Shown one piece after another: positions 47,037-56,294 of a stretch of DNA of 64,000 nt (its first letter is position 1; every line of letters begins with the position of its first letter). Made by a program: the position numbers and the translations under genes. The DNA comes from JAWKUK01 sp964402175 (GTDB lineage Bacteria; Planctomycetota; UBA1135; GCA-002686595): assembly GCA_964402175.1 (NCBI GenBank), contig CAYOBN010000003.1, forward strand, positions 62,001-126,000, read 5' to 3'. A model generated the notes under the pieces. The model saw nothing but the letters and a program-made list of their open reading frames with translations, did no database searches and had not been told where the DNA came from.

Positions 47037-47645
47037 GTGTCCGTCACCCGCTACCGCACTCTGGCTGCGCCGTTCGGCTTCGAGCCCGAGCCGATCAAAG
47101 GCTCGCGCTTCATCGCGCGCCTCGGACCGGTGAGCACCATTGCAGAGGCCAAGGACTTCCTCGCAGAGGTCTGCGACGAATTCGACGATGCGAGGCATGT
47201 TTGTTTCGCGTGGCGGCTCGGTCCGGAGGGCAGAGAGACCCGCACCCACGATGCGGATGAACCCGGCAACTCCGCCGGTCGGCCGATCTTGGCGCAGCTC
47301 GAGGGCCACGAGGTAACGGACGTCATCGCGATCGTCGTGCGTTACTTCGGCGGGACGAAGCTGGGGGTCGGCGGCTTGATCCGCGCATACGGCGGCGCGG
47401 CCGGGCAAGCGCTCGATCGTGCGCCGCTCGTCTGGAAGGACGTACGGGACCTCGTGCGGTGCCGCCACGCCTACGCGGCGTCCGGCGCGGTCGCGCAGGT
47501 GCTCGCGACGTACGCCGTCGTGCCCGGGGACGCCGTCTACGGCGCAGATGTCGCGTTCAGCGTCCGTGTGCCGCGCGCAGAGCGCGAGGCATTCGAAGCC
47601 GCCTTCCGCGACGCGACCCACGGCCAGGGCGAGCTCAGCGTCTGA
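47037..47645 (+). CDS. yigZ: YigZ/IMPACT-family protein (UPF0029)
   Basis: 202 residues from GTG 47037. Family signatures: KGSRFIARLGPV near the N-terminus, DADEPGNSAGRPIL and VVRYFGGTKLGVGGLIRAYG. The C-terminal domain (~135-200) matches the second UPF0029 domain. Length fits the bacterial family (~205). The biochemical role of bacterial YigZ is not settled; its eukaryotic relative IMPACT regulates translation. Divergent from the DUF3857 operon with a 96-bp gap. Confidence 0.9.
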   Translation: MSVTRYRTLAAPFGFEPEPIKGSRFIARLGPVSTIAEAKDFLAEVCDEFDDARHVCFAWRLGPEGRETRTHDADEPGNSAGRPILAQLEGHEVTDVIAIVVRYFGGTKLGVGGLIRAYGGAAGQALDRAPLVWKDVRDLVRCRHAYAASGAVAQVLATYAVVPGDAVYGADVAFSVRVPRAEREAFEAAFRDATHGQGELSV

Positions 47646-47704
47646 CTCGGATCCGGAGGGGCGCGCCCGGCACCTCTATCGAAGCGCGCGCACACTGTCT
47701 CGCG

Positions 47705-49699
47705 TCACGCTGCGGCCTGGTCACCCGAGCTACGGTCCAGCTCGTGCGCCACCTGGGCGAGCGCGCGTACGAGCTCCGCCCGGTCGATCGGCTTGACGAG
47801 GTGGCCGTCCATGCCAGCTGCGGCGCACGCAGCGCGGTCGTCGTCGAAGGCGTTGGCGGTCAATGCGATGACTGGGACCGGCGCGAGACCGTGCTGGCGC
47901 TCGTGAGCGCGCAAGCGACGTGTGGCCTCGAGGCCGTCCATCTCGGGCATCTGGACGTCCATGAAGACCACTTCGAAGCGCTGCGCCTCGCAGAATGCCA
48001 ACGCTTCAGCGCCGTCACTTGCGACGGTGACATCACACCCAGCTTGCTCCAGCATACGCCGAGCGACGAGCTGGTTGACCGTGTTGTCTTCGACGAGCAG
48101 CGCGCGCAGCGGCGTCAGACGATGCGCCCCGCGCGGCTCGACGGGCGGCGCGCTCGGTCGCTCATCCGCGCGCGCAAAGGTGACCTCCAAAGTGAAGGTC
48201 GAGCCGAGCCCCGGTTCGCTCGCTACCACGATCGTACCGCCCATCAGGTGCGCGAGCCGCCGACAGATCGCAAGGCCGAGTCCGGTGCCGCCGAACCGGC
48301 GCGTCGTGGTGCGATCACCTTGGACGAAGTCCTCGAAGAGGCGGGCACGCTGATCCACGGACAGGCCGATCCCCGTATCGGAGACGGCGATCCTCACGCC
48401 GACGCGCGATGGATCGTCTGCCGCGCTCGTCCGTAGCCGGACATTCACCGCGCCGCGCTCGGTGAACTTCAGTGCGTTGCCGACGAGGTTCAACAGGATC
48501 TGGCGGACGCGCACGGGATCGGCGAGCACCAGCGCCGGCTCTGCTTCACAGCCGAGAGCGAGACCGCGCTCATCCGCTTGGGGTGAATACAGCTCGACCA
48601 CTTGCTGCGCGAGCGCAGCGAGGTCGGTCGGGAGCTCTTCGAGCTCGATCCGCCCCGCGTCGATCTTCGACAGATCGAGGATGTCGTTCAGGATCACGAG
48701 CAACGCGCGACCGGAGCTCTGGATCGTCTCCACCATCTGCGCCTGCTGCGCATCGAGCTGCGTGTGCTCGAGGAGCTGCGCCATTCCGAGCACGCCATTG
48801 AGCGGCGTCCGGATCTCATGGCTCATCGTCGCGAGGAACTCGGCTTTGGCGCGGGCGGCGGCCTCTGCTGCGGCTTTGGCCGCGATGAGCTCATCCTCGG
48901 TCCGCACACGGTCGGTGATATCCGTGTGGGTGCCGACGATCCGCCGCGCACGGCCCTCTGCGTCGCGGGAGAACACACGGGCTCGCGCCAGGATCCAGCG
49001 CCACGTGCCGTCGCGGTGCTGCATCCGGAAGCGCACGCGATAACGATCCGAGCGCCCCGAGACAACAGTGTCGACCTCGACCAGCGTGCGGGGTAGGTCC
49101 TCGGGGTGGAGCAAGCGCGAGAAGGTCTCGAACGAGTCCTCGAGCTGGTGCGGTGCGTAGCCCAGGATCTCCTTCCAGCGCTCGGAGAAGTACACCGTGC
49201 CAGCCGCGACGTTCCAGTCCCAGACGCCGTCTTCGTTGCCGCGAAGCGCGAGCCACATCCGCTGCTCGCTCTCACGCAGCGCATCACCTGCACGCCGCTG
49301 CTCTGTGATGTCGGTGAACACGCCGGTCAGGCGGACCGGTGTGCCTGCAGCGTCGCGCTCGACGCTGCCGAGCGCGCGGGTCCAGATGTTGCGGCCCTTG
49401 GCCGTGATGAGCGGCAGCTCGATGTCGTACGGTGTGTCCTCGCGCAGCAGTCGCTCGAGGCCCGTCTCGACCGAGCGGCGGGCTTGTTCGGGGTAGAACG
49501 CGAGCGCCTCGGCCAAGGTCGGCGGCGCGCCCGGGTCCATGTCGTGGATCCGAAAGACCTCCTCGGACCACCACAGGCAGCCCGTCGCGAGCTCGACGCT
49601 CCACGCACCGAGTCCCACGAGCCGAGCGGCTTGCTGGAACAAGAGCTCAGGCCGCGGCAGCGAGCAGCTCTCCGGGTCGGTGTGGCGATCAGGCAGCAT
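47705..49699 (-). CDS. Hybrid sensor histidine kinase (PAS-PAS-HisKA-HATPase-REC)
   Basis: 664 residues without membrane segments, so a cytoplasmic sensor. Two PAS/PAC units (~20-135 and ~145-265), coiled linker, HisKA with MSHEIRTPLNG (His 294), HATPase with N-box (Asn 408), DTGIGL and GGTGLGLAI, then a receiver domain: LLVEDNTVNQ (acidic 537-538), FMDVQMPEMDG (Asp 581) and LVKPID. No separate output domain, so the phosphate probably passes to a histidine phosphotransferase elsewhere. The PAS ligand is not evident. Convergent with yigZ. Confidence 0.95.
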   Translation of the reverse strand: MLPDRHTDPESCSLPRPELLFQQAARLVGLGAWSVELATGCLWWSEEVFRIHDMDPGAPPTLAEALAFYPEQARRSVETGLERLLREDTPYDIELPLITAKGRNIWTRALGSVERDAAGTPVRLTGVFTDITEQRRAGDALRESEQRMWLALRGNEDGVWDWNVAAGTVYFSERWKEILGYAPHQLEDSFETFSRLLHPEDLPRTLVEVDTVVSGRSDRYRVRFRMQHRDGTWRWILARARVFSRDAEGRARRIVGTHTDITDRVRTEDELIAAKAAAEAAARAKAEFLATMSHEIRTPLNGVLGMAQLLEHTQLDAQQAQMVETIQSSGRALLVILNDILDLSKIDAGRIELEELPTDLAALAQQVVELYSPQADERGLALGCEAEPALVLADPVRVRQILLNLVGNALKFTERGAVNVRLRTSAADDPSRVGVRIAVSDTGIGLSVDQRARLFEDFVQGDRTTTRRFGGTGLGLAICRRLAHLMGGTIVVASEPGLGSTFTLEVTFARADERPSAPPVEPRGAHRLTPLRALLVEDNTVNQLVARRMLEQAGCDVTVASDGAEALAFCEAQRFEVVFMDVQMPEMDGLEATRRLRAHERQHGLAPVPVIALTANAFDDDRAACAAAGMDGHLVKPIDRAELVRALAQVAHELDRSSGDQAAA

Positions 49700-49921
49700 C
49701 TCGGGAGTGGTCCAGCGCGGGACTCCCCCGGAGGCCTATCGACCATCAGGGCCCATTTCCTGGAGCCCGCTCGGCTCGGCCCCCGGCGCTCGTGTGGGGC
49801 TCCGGAGCGGACGGCGCCCAGCGCGAGACACACGGAGGCCCCTCCGTGCTCGACAAGCCCCTGGGCGAGCGCGATGATCGGGCGACGGCCCCACGGACCC
49901 GGGTCGCTGCGCAACACTGCC

Positions 49922-50989
49922 ATGGCCCACGAGACCGTCGACGACATCGCCGCCACGCTCCTTGGATTCGATATCCCTGGGGAGCTCGAGAGCTGCGCGC
50001 CGCTCCACCGGGGGCACATCCACGACACGTACGTCTCGACGTGGTCGACCACGCGCGGCCCGCGCCAGTTCCTGCACCAGCGCATCAACGACCGGGTCTT
50101 TCGCGACGTCGAGGGTCTGATGCACAACGTGCAGCGGGTGACGCAGCACCTCTCGGAGACCGCGCCGACCGCGACGAGCGAGCTCACCGCCCTGGAGCTC
50201 GTGCTCGCCCGAGACGGCGCGCCCTTCGTGCGCCGCGAAGACGGCCCCTGGCGCACGTATCACTTCATCGAGAACACCACTTCGTTCGACCGTCCGCACG
50301 ATGCCACGATGGCGTTCGAAGCGGCGCGCGCGTTCGGTGACTTCCTCGCGCGCCTCGAGTCGCTGCCAGCGTCGGAGCTGTGCGAGACGATCCCCCGCTT
50401 CTTCAGCTCGCCGTACCGGCTCGAGCAGCTCGACGCCGCGCGCGCGGCCGACGTGGCCGGCCGCGTGCGCCTCGCCTCGCGCGAGCTCGCGTTCGTCGAG
50501 AGCCGTCGCAAGCTCGTCCCGATCATGGAAGACGGTTTGGCGAGCGGCCTCATCCCGCCGCGCATCGTGCACGGGGACACCAAGCTGAACAACGTCCTGT
50601 TCGACCGCGAGACCCTCCGTCCGCGCTGCATCGTCGATCTCGATACGTGCATGCCGGGTTACGCGCTGTACGACTTCGGCGACCTCGTGCGCTTCACCGC
50701 AGCGACTGCGGCCGAAGACGAACGCGACCTCGGGCTCGTCGATGTGGATGTCGAGCTCTATCGCGCGCTCGCGGATGGCTACCTGGCTGGAGCGGGCGCG
50801 GCGCTGAGCTCGATCGAGCGCGAGCTCATGCCGACCGCAGCGCGCCTCGTGACGCTGACGATCGGGATGCGCTTCCTCGCGGATTACCTGGCCGGAGACG
50901 TCTACTTCAAGACGCACTTCGACGATCACAATCTGGTGCGCGCTCGGGTGCAGTTCGCGCTGGTCGCGGCGATGGAGCGGCGGCTCTGA
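49922..50989 (+). CDS. APH-fold kinase, N-acetylhexosamine 1-kinase-like
   Basis: 355 residues of the aminoglycoside/choline phosphotransferase superfamily. The catalytic loop HGDTKLNNVLFD and the Mg-binding segment CIVDLDTCMPGYALYDFGD match NahK-type kinases, which make N-acetylhexosamine 1-phosphate; their usual length (~359) also fits. The N-terminal segment APLHRGHIHDTYV forms the ATP loop. The substrate is inferred and could be another sugar or amino alcohol. Start ATG 49922. Its 3' end overlaps the convergent desaturase gene by 83 bp. Confidence 0.8.
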   Translation: MAHETVDDIAATLLGFDIPGELESCAPLHRGHIHDTYVSTWSTTRGPRQFLHQRINDRVFRDVEGLMHNVQRVTQHLSETAPTATSELTALELVLARDGAPFVRREDGPWRTYHFIENTTSFDRPHDATMAFEAARAFGDFLARLESLPASELCETIPRFFSSPYRLEQLDAARAADVAGRVRLASRELAFVESRRKLVPIMEDGLASGLIPPRIVHGDTKLNNVLFDRETLRPRCIVDLDTCMPGYALYDFGDLVRFTAATAAEDERDLGLVDVDVELYRALADGYLAGAGAALSSIERELMPTAARLVTLTIGMRFLADYLAGDVYFKTHFDDHNLVRARVQFALVAAMERRL

Positions 50990-52541
50990 CTTCGGCCGGC
51001 GCGCTCGCTCGCAGGAGCACCTCGGCGGCGCGCACACCCCCGAGCGCCGTCGCGAGCACGCTCTGGCCGGGGAAGGCCGAGTCTCCGACGAGCGTGATCC
51101 CACGCGCCGGCGGGCGCTGGAAGAGGTCGCGGTAGGCCCTGAGGCCCGCGCGTCGAGGAACGCCGCCGACCCAACCGCCGAGCAAGTCGCCAGGCGCGCC
51201 TGCGGCAGCGCGGCCCTCGGAGCCGACAGCGTCGGGGTCGGTGCGACCGACCCAGCGCGCGTAGGTGCGCGGCGACGCCGTCAGCTCGCGCACGTAACGC
51301 GCCCACTCCGGCGCACGCCGCGCGATGGTCGCACGCATGCGCGCCTGGACGGCTTCGATGTGCTCGCGCTGCGCGGCCTCGTCGAGCCCGCGCAGGGCCC
51401 CGAGGTCCACGTGCGTCGAGATCGTCGCGCGTCGCAGCCGCGGGTCCGCGACCCCTTCACCCTCGGCGCCGATCGAGAGGAACACGTGGTTCCCGGCCAG
51501 GAAGGGCGCCGCAGGATCGTCGACGAGCTCGAGGTGCAACGGGCCGCGGGGAGCGCTGTGCGGCGGCACGAGCGTGCGGAAGAGCGCGGCCGCGCCCCAG
51601 CCCTCGCGCACACGCGCTGCACCCGCCGCGAATCGAGCCGCGGGCACGCCGCGTACGAGGCGCGCCGCGACTTGCGGCAAGACATTGAGGATGACGTGGC
51701 GCGTGCGGTAGGTCACGCCGCGCGCCGTGACGAGCCACAGGTCGCCGTCGGGTTCGACGCCGCTGACGGCGCTGCGCTTCTGCACGATGCCCCCGCAGGT
51801 TGTGATCGCGCGCCCGAGGCCCTCGGCGAGGCGACCGATCCCGCCGTGTACGTGCGCTGCACCGCGGTGGTGGTAATCGAGCGCCGCCAGCGCAAACGCC
51901 GCCTCGGCTTCGTCCGCGGAGCATTGCACCGTGATCTGACACTGCGCGTCGAACCACGCGCGCAGCGGCGCGAAGTCCGCCAGTCCATACCGCGCGAGCA
52001 CGCTCCCGAGTGAGCGCCCGACGAGCGGCGCCAAGGACACATACCGCGGCGAACGTGCGAGGTGCCGCAGTGCTGAGTGCACCGTCAGCGGCGGCAAGAG
52101 CGCGGGATCGTCGAAGAGCGACCAGAGGAGCGCCGCGACGCGCTCCTGCAACGCAAAGAACTTCTGGATCGCTTGGACGGGCGCGCCCGGTAACGCGCAC
52201 AGCTCCGCCACGAAGCGCGCGCGGTCGCGGTGTGCGGTGACGACGATCGACGCGCCAGCGCGCAGCTCGACGGGGCGCTCGAGGAAGCTCACATCGACCT
52301 CCAGGCCGTACCGCGCGACCCAACGCCCGAAGAGCTCGTCCCGTCCGAGCCCAGCGAACAGGGTCGCGCCGCCCTCGAAGCGGTCGCCTTCGTGCTCGAA
52401 CGTGCACGCGGCCCCGCCGAGGTACCCGAGGCGCTCCAGGAGCGCGACGCGCGCGCCGCCTTCGGCCAAGCGCAGCGCTGCGCCGATGCCGCCGAAGCCA
52501 CCGCCGACGACGACGGCATCGTAGGTCGTCTCCATGGTCAT
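50907..52541 (-). CDS. FAD-dependent phytoene-desaturase/CrtI-type oxidoreductase
   Basis: 544 residues from the ATG at 52541, which overlaps the photolyase-like stop (ATGA). The Rossmann motif YDAVVVGGGFGGIGAALRLA opens the protein, followed by GGAACTFEHEGDRFEGGATL. The C-terminal FAD segment is ITLVGDSAFPGQSVLATALG. This is the carotenoid desaturase/retinol saturase-like amine-oxidase superfamily. The substrate may be a carotenoid or other polyene (inference). The last ~28 residues lie opposite the convergent kinase gene and add Ala/Pro/Arg-rich sequence beyond the usual family end. Confidence 0.85.
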   Translation of the reverse strand: MTMETTYDAVVVGGGFGGIGAALRLAEGGARVALLERLGYLGGAACTFEHEGDRFEGGATLFAGLGRDELFGRWVARYGLEVDVSFLERPVELRAGASIVVTAHRDRARFVAELCALPGAPVQAIQKFFALQERVAALLWSLFDDPALLPPLTVHSALRHLARSPRYVSLAPLVGRSLGSVLARYGLADFAPLRAWFDAQCQITVQCSADEAEAAFALAALDYHHRGAAHVHGGIGRLAEGLGRAITTCGGIVQKRSAVSGVEPDGDLWLVTARGVTYRTRHVILNVLPQVAARLVRGVPAARFAAGAARVREGWGAAALFRTLVPPHSAPRGPLHLELVDDPAAPFLAGNHVFLSIGAEGEGVADPRLRRATISTHVDLGALRGLDEAAQREHIEAVQARMRATIARRAPEWARYVRELTASPRTYARWVGRTDPDAVGSEGRAAAGAPGDLLGGWVGGVPRRAGLRAYRDLFQRPPARGITLVGDSAFPGQSVLATALGGVRAAEVLLRASAPAEVRAAAPSPRPARTAPERAPDCDRRSAS

Positions 52542-54139
52542 TGGCGCGCCTCCCGTAGCTCTGCGGGTGTGACGGCCGCGCCCGCCGCAAGGCGCTCGCG
52601 GAGGTGGTCGAACACACGCTGATCCGCCGCGCGGCGCGCAGCGGGGCGTTTGCTGGCGCTCTTCAGCGGCAGCGCCATGCGGACGTTGCCGGCGAGCCGC
52701 GCGCGATGGCGCTCCAAGAAGGCCCAGTAGAGCTCGGTGATCGGGCAGTCCTTCTTCGGGTCGAAGCGACAGTCCTTGCAGAAGTCGCCCATCTTCGCGA
52801 GGTACGCCGCGCCCGAGACGTAGGGCTTCGTCGTCATCGCCTCGCCCAGCGCGTACGTGCCCATCCCGAGCACGTTGGGCTCGACGACCCAGTCGTAGGC
52901 GTCGGTGTACGCGACCCAGAACCAGTCCGTCAGCTCGCGCGGCGAGAGGTCGAGCAACGTCGCCAAGTTCGACAGCACCATCAGCCGCTCGATATGGTGG
53001 CTGTAGCCTTCGCGCCACACACGCGCGACGACCGTGTCGAGGCAAGCGAGGCCGGACGCGCTGCCCTCTGCATCCCAGAAGACCGGGGGCAGCGGCGCGC
53101 CAGCGCCGAGCGCAGCGCGTTCAGGCAGAGCGCGCAGACCATCGGTCGCGGCGTGCACGTGGTGCACGAACTCGCGCCAACCGAGCACTTGCCGCACGAA
53201 GCCCTCGCGCGCCGCGAGCGGCGCGTCGGCTGCGGCGACGTCCTGCACGACCTCGTCCGCGCCGAGGAGCTGCACGTTCAGGTACGTCGCGATGCGCGCA
53301 TGGAAGAGGCCGACCTCACGCGCGCTCATCGCGTCTTCGAAGCGGCCGAAGTGCGGCAGACACTCCGAGAGGAACCAGCGCCAGACACGCTGCGCGCCCG
53401 CGCGAGTCGTCGCGAGGCCCGAGAGGTCGGCGTCGCCGGGATGGTCGGCATAGCGCTCCGCGACGAGCGCCTCGACCTCGCGCTCGAGCGCGCCGTGCCG
53501 AAAGCGCGGCGGCCGCGGCGCTGGCGGTGTCCCGCGCCAGGGCTCGCGGTTCTCCGCGTCGAAGCTCCATTTGCCGCCGACGGGCTGCCCGTCCGGCTCC
53601 ATGAGCAGGCCGGTGCTGCGGCGGACCCCGCGGTAGAAACGGTCCATCCGCCAAGGCGGCGCGGCGCCCGCGGCGCGCGCGAAGTCCTCGGGGGTCGTCA
53701 ACCAACCGGCGTTCGGCACGGTTACGAGCGCGCCGGACTGCACGAGCGGCGCGAGCTCGGCGCGCAGCTCGCGCTCGGCGGGCTCCATCATGGTGAGCGC
53801 GCCGAGCTCGCCTGCGAGGCGCGCGAGCGGCTCCCGGAAGCCCTCGCCCGCCCCGGCGACGACGTGCCGGACGGCCCGGCCGCGCGCGGCCTGCTCCAGC
53901 GCGAAGCGCCGGCCGGCGGCCAGCACGAACGCGAGCTTCTTGCGGTGGTACGGCCGCCGCGCCGCTTTCTCCGGCGCCTCGACGAGGACGAGCCCCACGT
54001 CGGAGACGCTCTCGGAGAGAGGCCCCACCCGATCCGTGAGCTGGTCGTACGCCGCGTAGACCCAGCGCTCGGGGGCGGCGCCGCGGCGAGCGCCCTGGAG
54101 GCGCTCGAGCTCAGCTCGGAACTCGGAGCGGGTCGGCAT
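52538..54139 (-). CDS. Photolyase-related protein (FeS bacterial cryptochrome / prokaryotic (6-4) photolyase type)
   Basis: 533 residues from the ATG at 54139. The N-terminal Rossmann domain has WVYAAYDQLTDRVGPL and HRKKLAFVLAA, typical of the deoxyribodipyrimidine photolyase-related family; the C-terminal alpha domain should bind FAD. Four Fe-S-type cysteines can be proposed: one in GLACLDTVVARV and a cluster in FCKDCRFDPKKDCP near residues 450-480. These match the PhrB/CryB group, which repairs (6-4) photoproducts or senses blue light. It is the first gene of a two-gene operon with the FAD desaturase. Confidence 0.88.
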   Translation of the reverse strand: MPTRSEFRAELERLQGARRGAAPERWVYAAYDQLTDRVGPLSESVSDVGLVLVEAPEKAARRPYHRKKLAFVLAAGRRFALEQAARGRAVRHVVAGAGEGFREPLARLAGELGALTMMEPAERELRAELAPLVQSGALVTVPNAGWLTTPEDFARAAGAAPPWRMDRFYRGVRRSTGLLMEPDGQPVGGKWSFDAENREPWRGTPPAPRPPRFRHGALEREVEALVAERYADHPGDADLSGLATTRAGAQRVWRWFLSECLPHFGRFEDAMSAREVGLFHARIATYLNVQLLGADEVVQDVAAADAPLAAREGFVRQVLGWREFVHHVHAATDGLRALPERAALGAGAPLPPVFWDAEGSASGLACLDTVVARVWREGYSHHIERLMVLSNLATLLDLSPRELTDWFWVAYTDAYDWVVEPNVLGMGTYALGEAMTTKPYVSGAAYLAKMGDFCKDCRFDPKKDCPITELYWAFLERHRARLAGNVRMALPLKSASKRPAARRAADQRVFDHLRERLAAGAAVTPAELREARQ

Positions 54140-54234
54140 ACTCGGAGGAGTTCGCTCCCGGGGCCACGGGGGACGCAGGCCAGCGCGCGCGGCGCCGCGT
54201 CCATCGGCAGGGCCCGAGCGAAGCGCGAGTTGTG

Positions 54235-54792
54235 ATGGCCATGCTGCAACCCTGTGCCGCCTTCGGGGCCGACGGCGCGCTCGCCGCGGACCTCCTGGAA
54301 TTCCCGGTCGAGGGCCGCAACGTCCCCCCGGGGGGTACGCTGGGTGCGGTGCTGGGCGCCGGGCCGACGCTGCTCGTGTTCCTGCGCCACTTCGGGTGAA
54401 TCTTCTGTCGCGAACAGGTGGCCGTCCTGCGCCGTGCGCGCGAGGCGGACCCGACCTTCCCGGCGGTGGCCTTCGTCCACCCCGCGACCAAAGCCGACGG
54501 CGACGGGTTCTTCCCCGAGCGTTGGCCCACGGTGCCCGCGCTCGCGGACCCCGAGAAAGCGCTCTTCGGCGCATTCGGACTCGACCGCGGCTCGCTCCTG
54601 CAGCTCGCGGGACCGAAGGTGTGGCTCGCGGGGCTACGCGCCGCCGCCAGCGGCCACGGCGTCGGCCTGCCGAAGGGTGACCCGCTGGTGCTCGCGGGCG
54701 CGTTCCTCGTCGCTGGGGGGCGCGTGACGTGGGAACATCGCTCGGCCCACACCGGCGACATCGTGCAGGCGGAGGCCATCCCGCGCCCATGA
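54235..54792 (+). CDS. Peroxiredoxin-like 2 selenoprotein (UIFC, TGA at 54397)
   Basis: 185 residues with an in-frame TGA at codon 55. The context LLVFLRHFG-TGA-IFCREQVAVLRR is the diagnostic CxxC region of the AhpC/TSA_2 (Prx-like2/FAM213) family, where homologues have HFGCxFCREQ. The TGA thus replaces the first Cys, giving UIFC with Cys 58 as partner. The frame resumes with the expected C-terminal half (PTFPAVAFVHP, GAFGLDRGSL, KGDPLVLAGAFLV). A short hairpin follows the TGA. A thiol/selenol peroxidase or reductase role is expected. It overlaps the hydrolase gene by 4 bp. An ATG two codons later is possible. Confidence 0.9.
54415..54429 (+). promoter_or_regulatory. SECIS-like hairpin after the TGA at 54397
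   Basis: CAGG (54415-54418) pairs with CCTG (54426-54429) around loop TGGCCGT, whose start is 20 nt after the TGA. The stem is only 4 bp, so support rests mainly on position. Confidence 0.35.
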
Positions 54793-55529
54793 GCCGCGGC
54801 CCGCTCTTCCTCGGCGGCCTCGGCCACGCGCTCTGCCGCCTCGCGCCAGCGCGCACGGCGGCGCGGGCGTTCGGCTTCGACGTCAAGGAGGTGCTCTACC
54901 CGGGCTTCGAAGGCCGGCCGCCGAGCGCCTCGTTCGAGGACTTCCTCGACAACATCGAGTCCCAGGTCGACGTCTACCGGCTGAGCCACGCGCGGCGCCT
55001 GCTCGTCGCCACCGACTTCGGGTGCCTGGTGGCGCTCGCCCTGCGCGCTCGGGGTCGCTTCCCGGACCTGCCGTTCGTCTTCCTGGGCGCGGTCCCGTGG
55101 CGCCAGGTCCAGACCATCGGCGGACAGCGCGCGGCAGGCGACCGGCTGCGCCAGCTCCTGCGCGACGGCAGCGTTCAAGCGCGCTACGTCGAGCGTCACT
55201 TCCAGCGCCCGCTGCCCGCCGACGCAGCCCGCGCGTTCTTCAGCGGCTTCGGCGCCTGCGAGATCCAGAGCGAGCTCTACGACTGGCTCTCGCCAGGCTG
55301 GCTCGCCGACCTCGAAGGGCGCCTCGCGGCGCGCCCGGGGGCCTTGGAGGGCATCGCGGTGTGGCTCGGCGAAGAGGACCGCCTCGTCGACGTCGCCGAG
55401 CTCGACGCGACCGAGCGCGCGCTCGGTGTGCGTTGGCCGCGGGCGGCGTTCGAGGGCTGGGGGCACTTCCCCTACCTCGACGACCCGCTGGGGTGGATCG
55501 AAGCCGTGCACGAAGCGCTGGCTCCTTGA
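54789..55529 (+). CDS. Alpha/beta-hydrolase-like protein
   Basis: 246 residues from the ATG overlapping the Prx-like stop (ATGA). The fold is suggested by VKEVLYPGFEG, the elbow-like LVATDFGCLVALAL, the acid loop WLGEEDRLVD and the histidine in GWGHFPYLDDP. The nucleophile position in the elbow is Asp (ATDFG) where lipases have Ser, as in haloalkane dehalogenases and epoxide hydrolases. That could also reflect loss of catalysis. Coupling to the selenoprotein suggests a joint role. Confidence 0.7.
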   Translation: MSRGPLFLGGLGHALCRLAPARTAARAFGFDVKEVLYPGFEGRPPSASFEDFLDNIESQVDVYRLSHARRLLVATDFGCLVALALRARGRFPDLPFVFLGAVPWRQVQTIGGQRAAGDRLRQLLRDGSVQARYVERHFQRPLPADAARAFFSGFGACEIQSELYDWLSPGWLADLEGRLAARPGALEGIAVWLGEEDRLVDVAELDATERALGVRWPRAAFEGWGHFPYLDDPLGWIEAVHEALAP

Positions 55530-55634
55530 CGCTCGGGCCCTTGTGGCCGAAGCGGCGCGCGGATAGAACTCCGCGCCCTCGCAAAGCACGGGGCCCCGCC
55601 CACTTCGGGCGGTCGAGGGTCGGGGAGGCGGTCG

Positions 55635-56255
55635 ATGCAAGAGCGCGTCGTGCGTGTCCAGGGGCGGTTGGAGGCCGTCGACGGCGAGGTCGAGCGGTTC
55701 GTCGCGGCGTCCGGGCTCACGTGTCCGCCGGGCTGCGGCGCGTGTTGCCTCTCTCCCGATGTCGAAGCGACCGTCGTCGAGCTCGCTCCGATGGCCGCGG
55801 CCCTCGTCGCAGCGGGGCGGGCCGAGGCGACGCTCGCCGCGCTGGCTGCCGCGCCCCGACCCGCGCCGTGTGTGCTCTACACGCCGGATCCCGCGAATCC
55901 GCGCCAGGGTCGGTGCTCCGCGTATGCGACGCGGCCGCTGATCTGTCGGCTCTTCGGCTTCGGCGCGCGCCATGGCCGCAGCGGCAGGCCGGAGCTCGCA
56001 GCGTGCAAGACGATGCGGGCCGCGGACCCGGCGCGCATGGAGTCCGTGACCTCGGACGAGCTGCTCGTTCGCCGGGCGCCTGTCATGGCCGACCACGCGC
56101 ACGGTCTCGCGTCGGACTTCCCGGGTGAGGGCTCGGTGCTCTTGCCCATCAACGTCGCGCTGGAGCTCGCCCTGCAGCGCGAGCTGCTGCACCGGCGTAT
56201 GACGGAGCTCGAAGGGCCGCCCGACGACGGCGCGCCGCCCTGCGCCGCTGCGTGA
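55635..56255 (+). CDS. YkgJ-family CxxxCxxCC metal-cluster protein
   Basis: 206 residues with the family's cysteine-rich N-terminal motif LTCPPGCGACCL, then CVLYTPDP, RCSAYATRPLICRLFGFG and a later Cys in LAACKTM. Family members bind Fe-S or zinc and may modify or protect other proteins; the exact role is unknown. The length is somewhat above the family average because of an extra C-terminal helical part (~150-206). Followed 39 nt later by an ATPase gene. Confidence 0.85.
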   Translation: MQERVVRVQGRLEAVDGEVERFVAASGLTCPPGCGACCLSPDVEATVVELAPMAAALVAAGRAEATLAALAAAPRPAPCVLYTPDPANPRQGRCSAYATRPLICRLFGFGARHGRSGRPELAACKTMRAADPARMESVTSDELLVRRAPVMADHAHGLASDFPGEGSVLLPINVALELALQRELLHRRMTELEGPPDDGAPPCAAA

Positions 56256-56294
56256 CATGGGTGCTGTCGAGGGGCGAGCGGTTATCCTCTCCCC

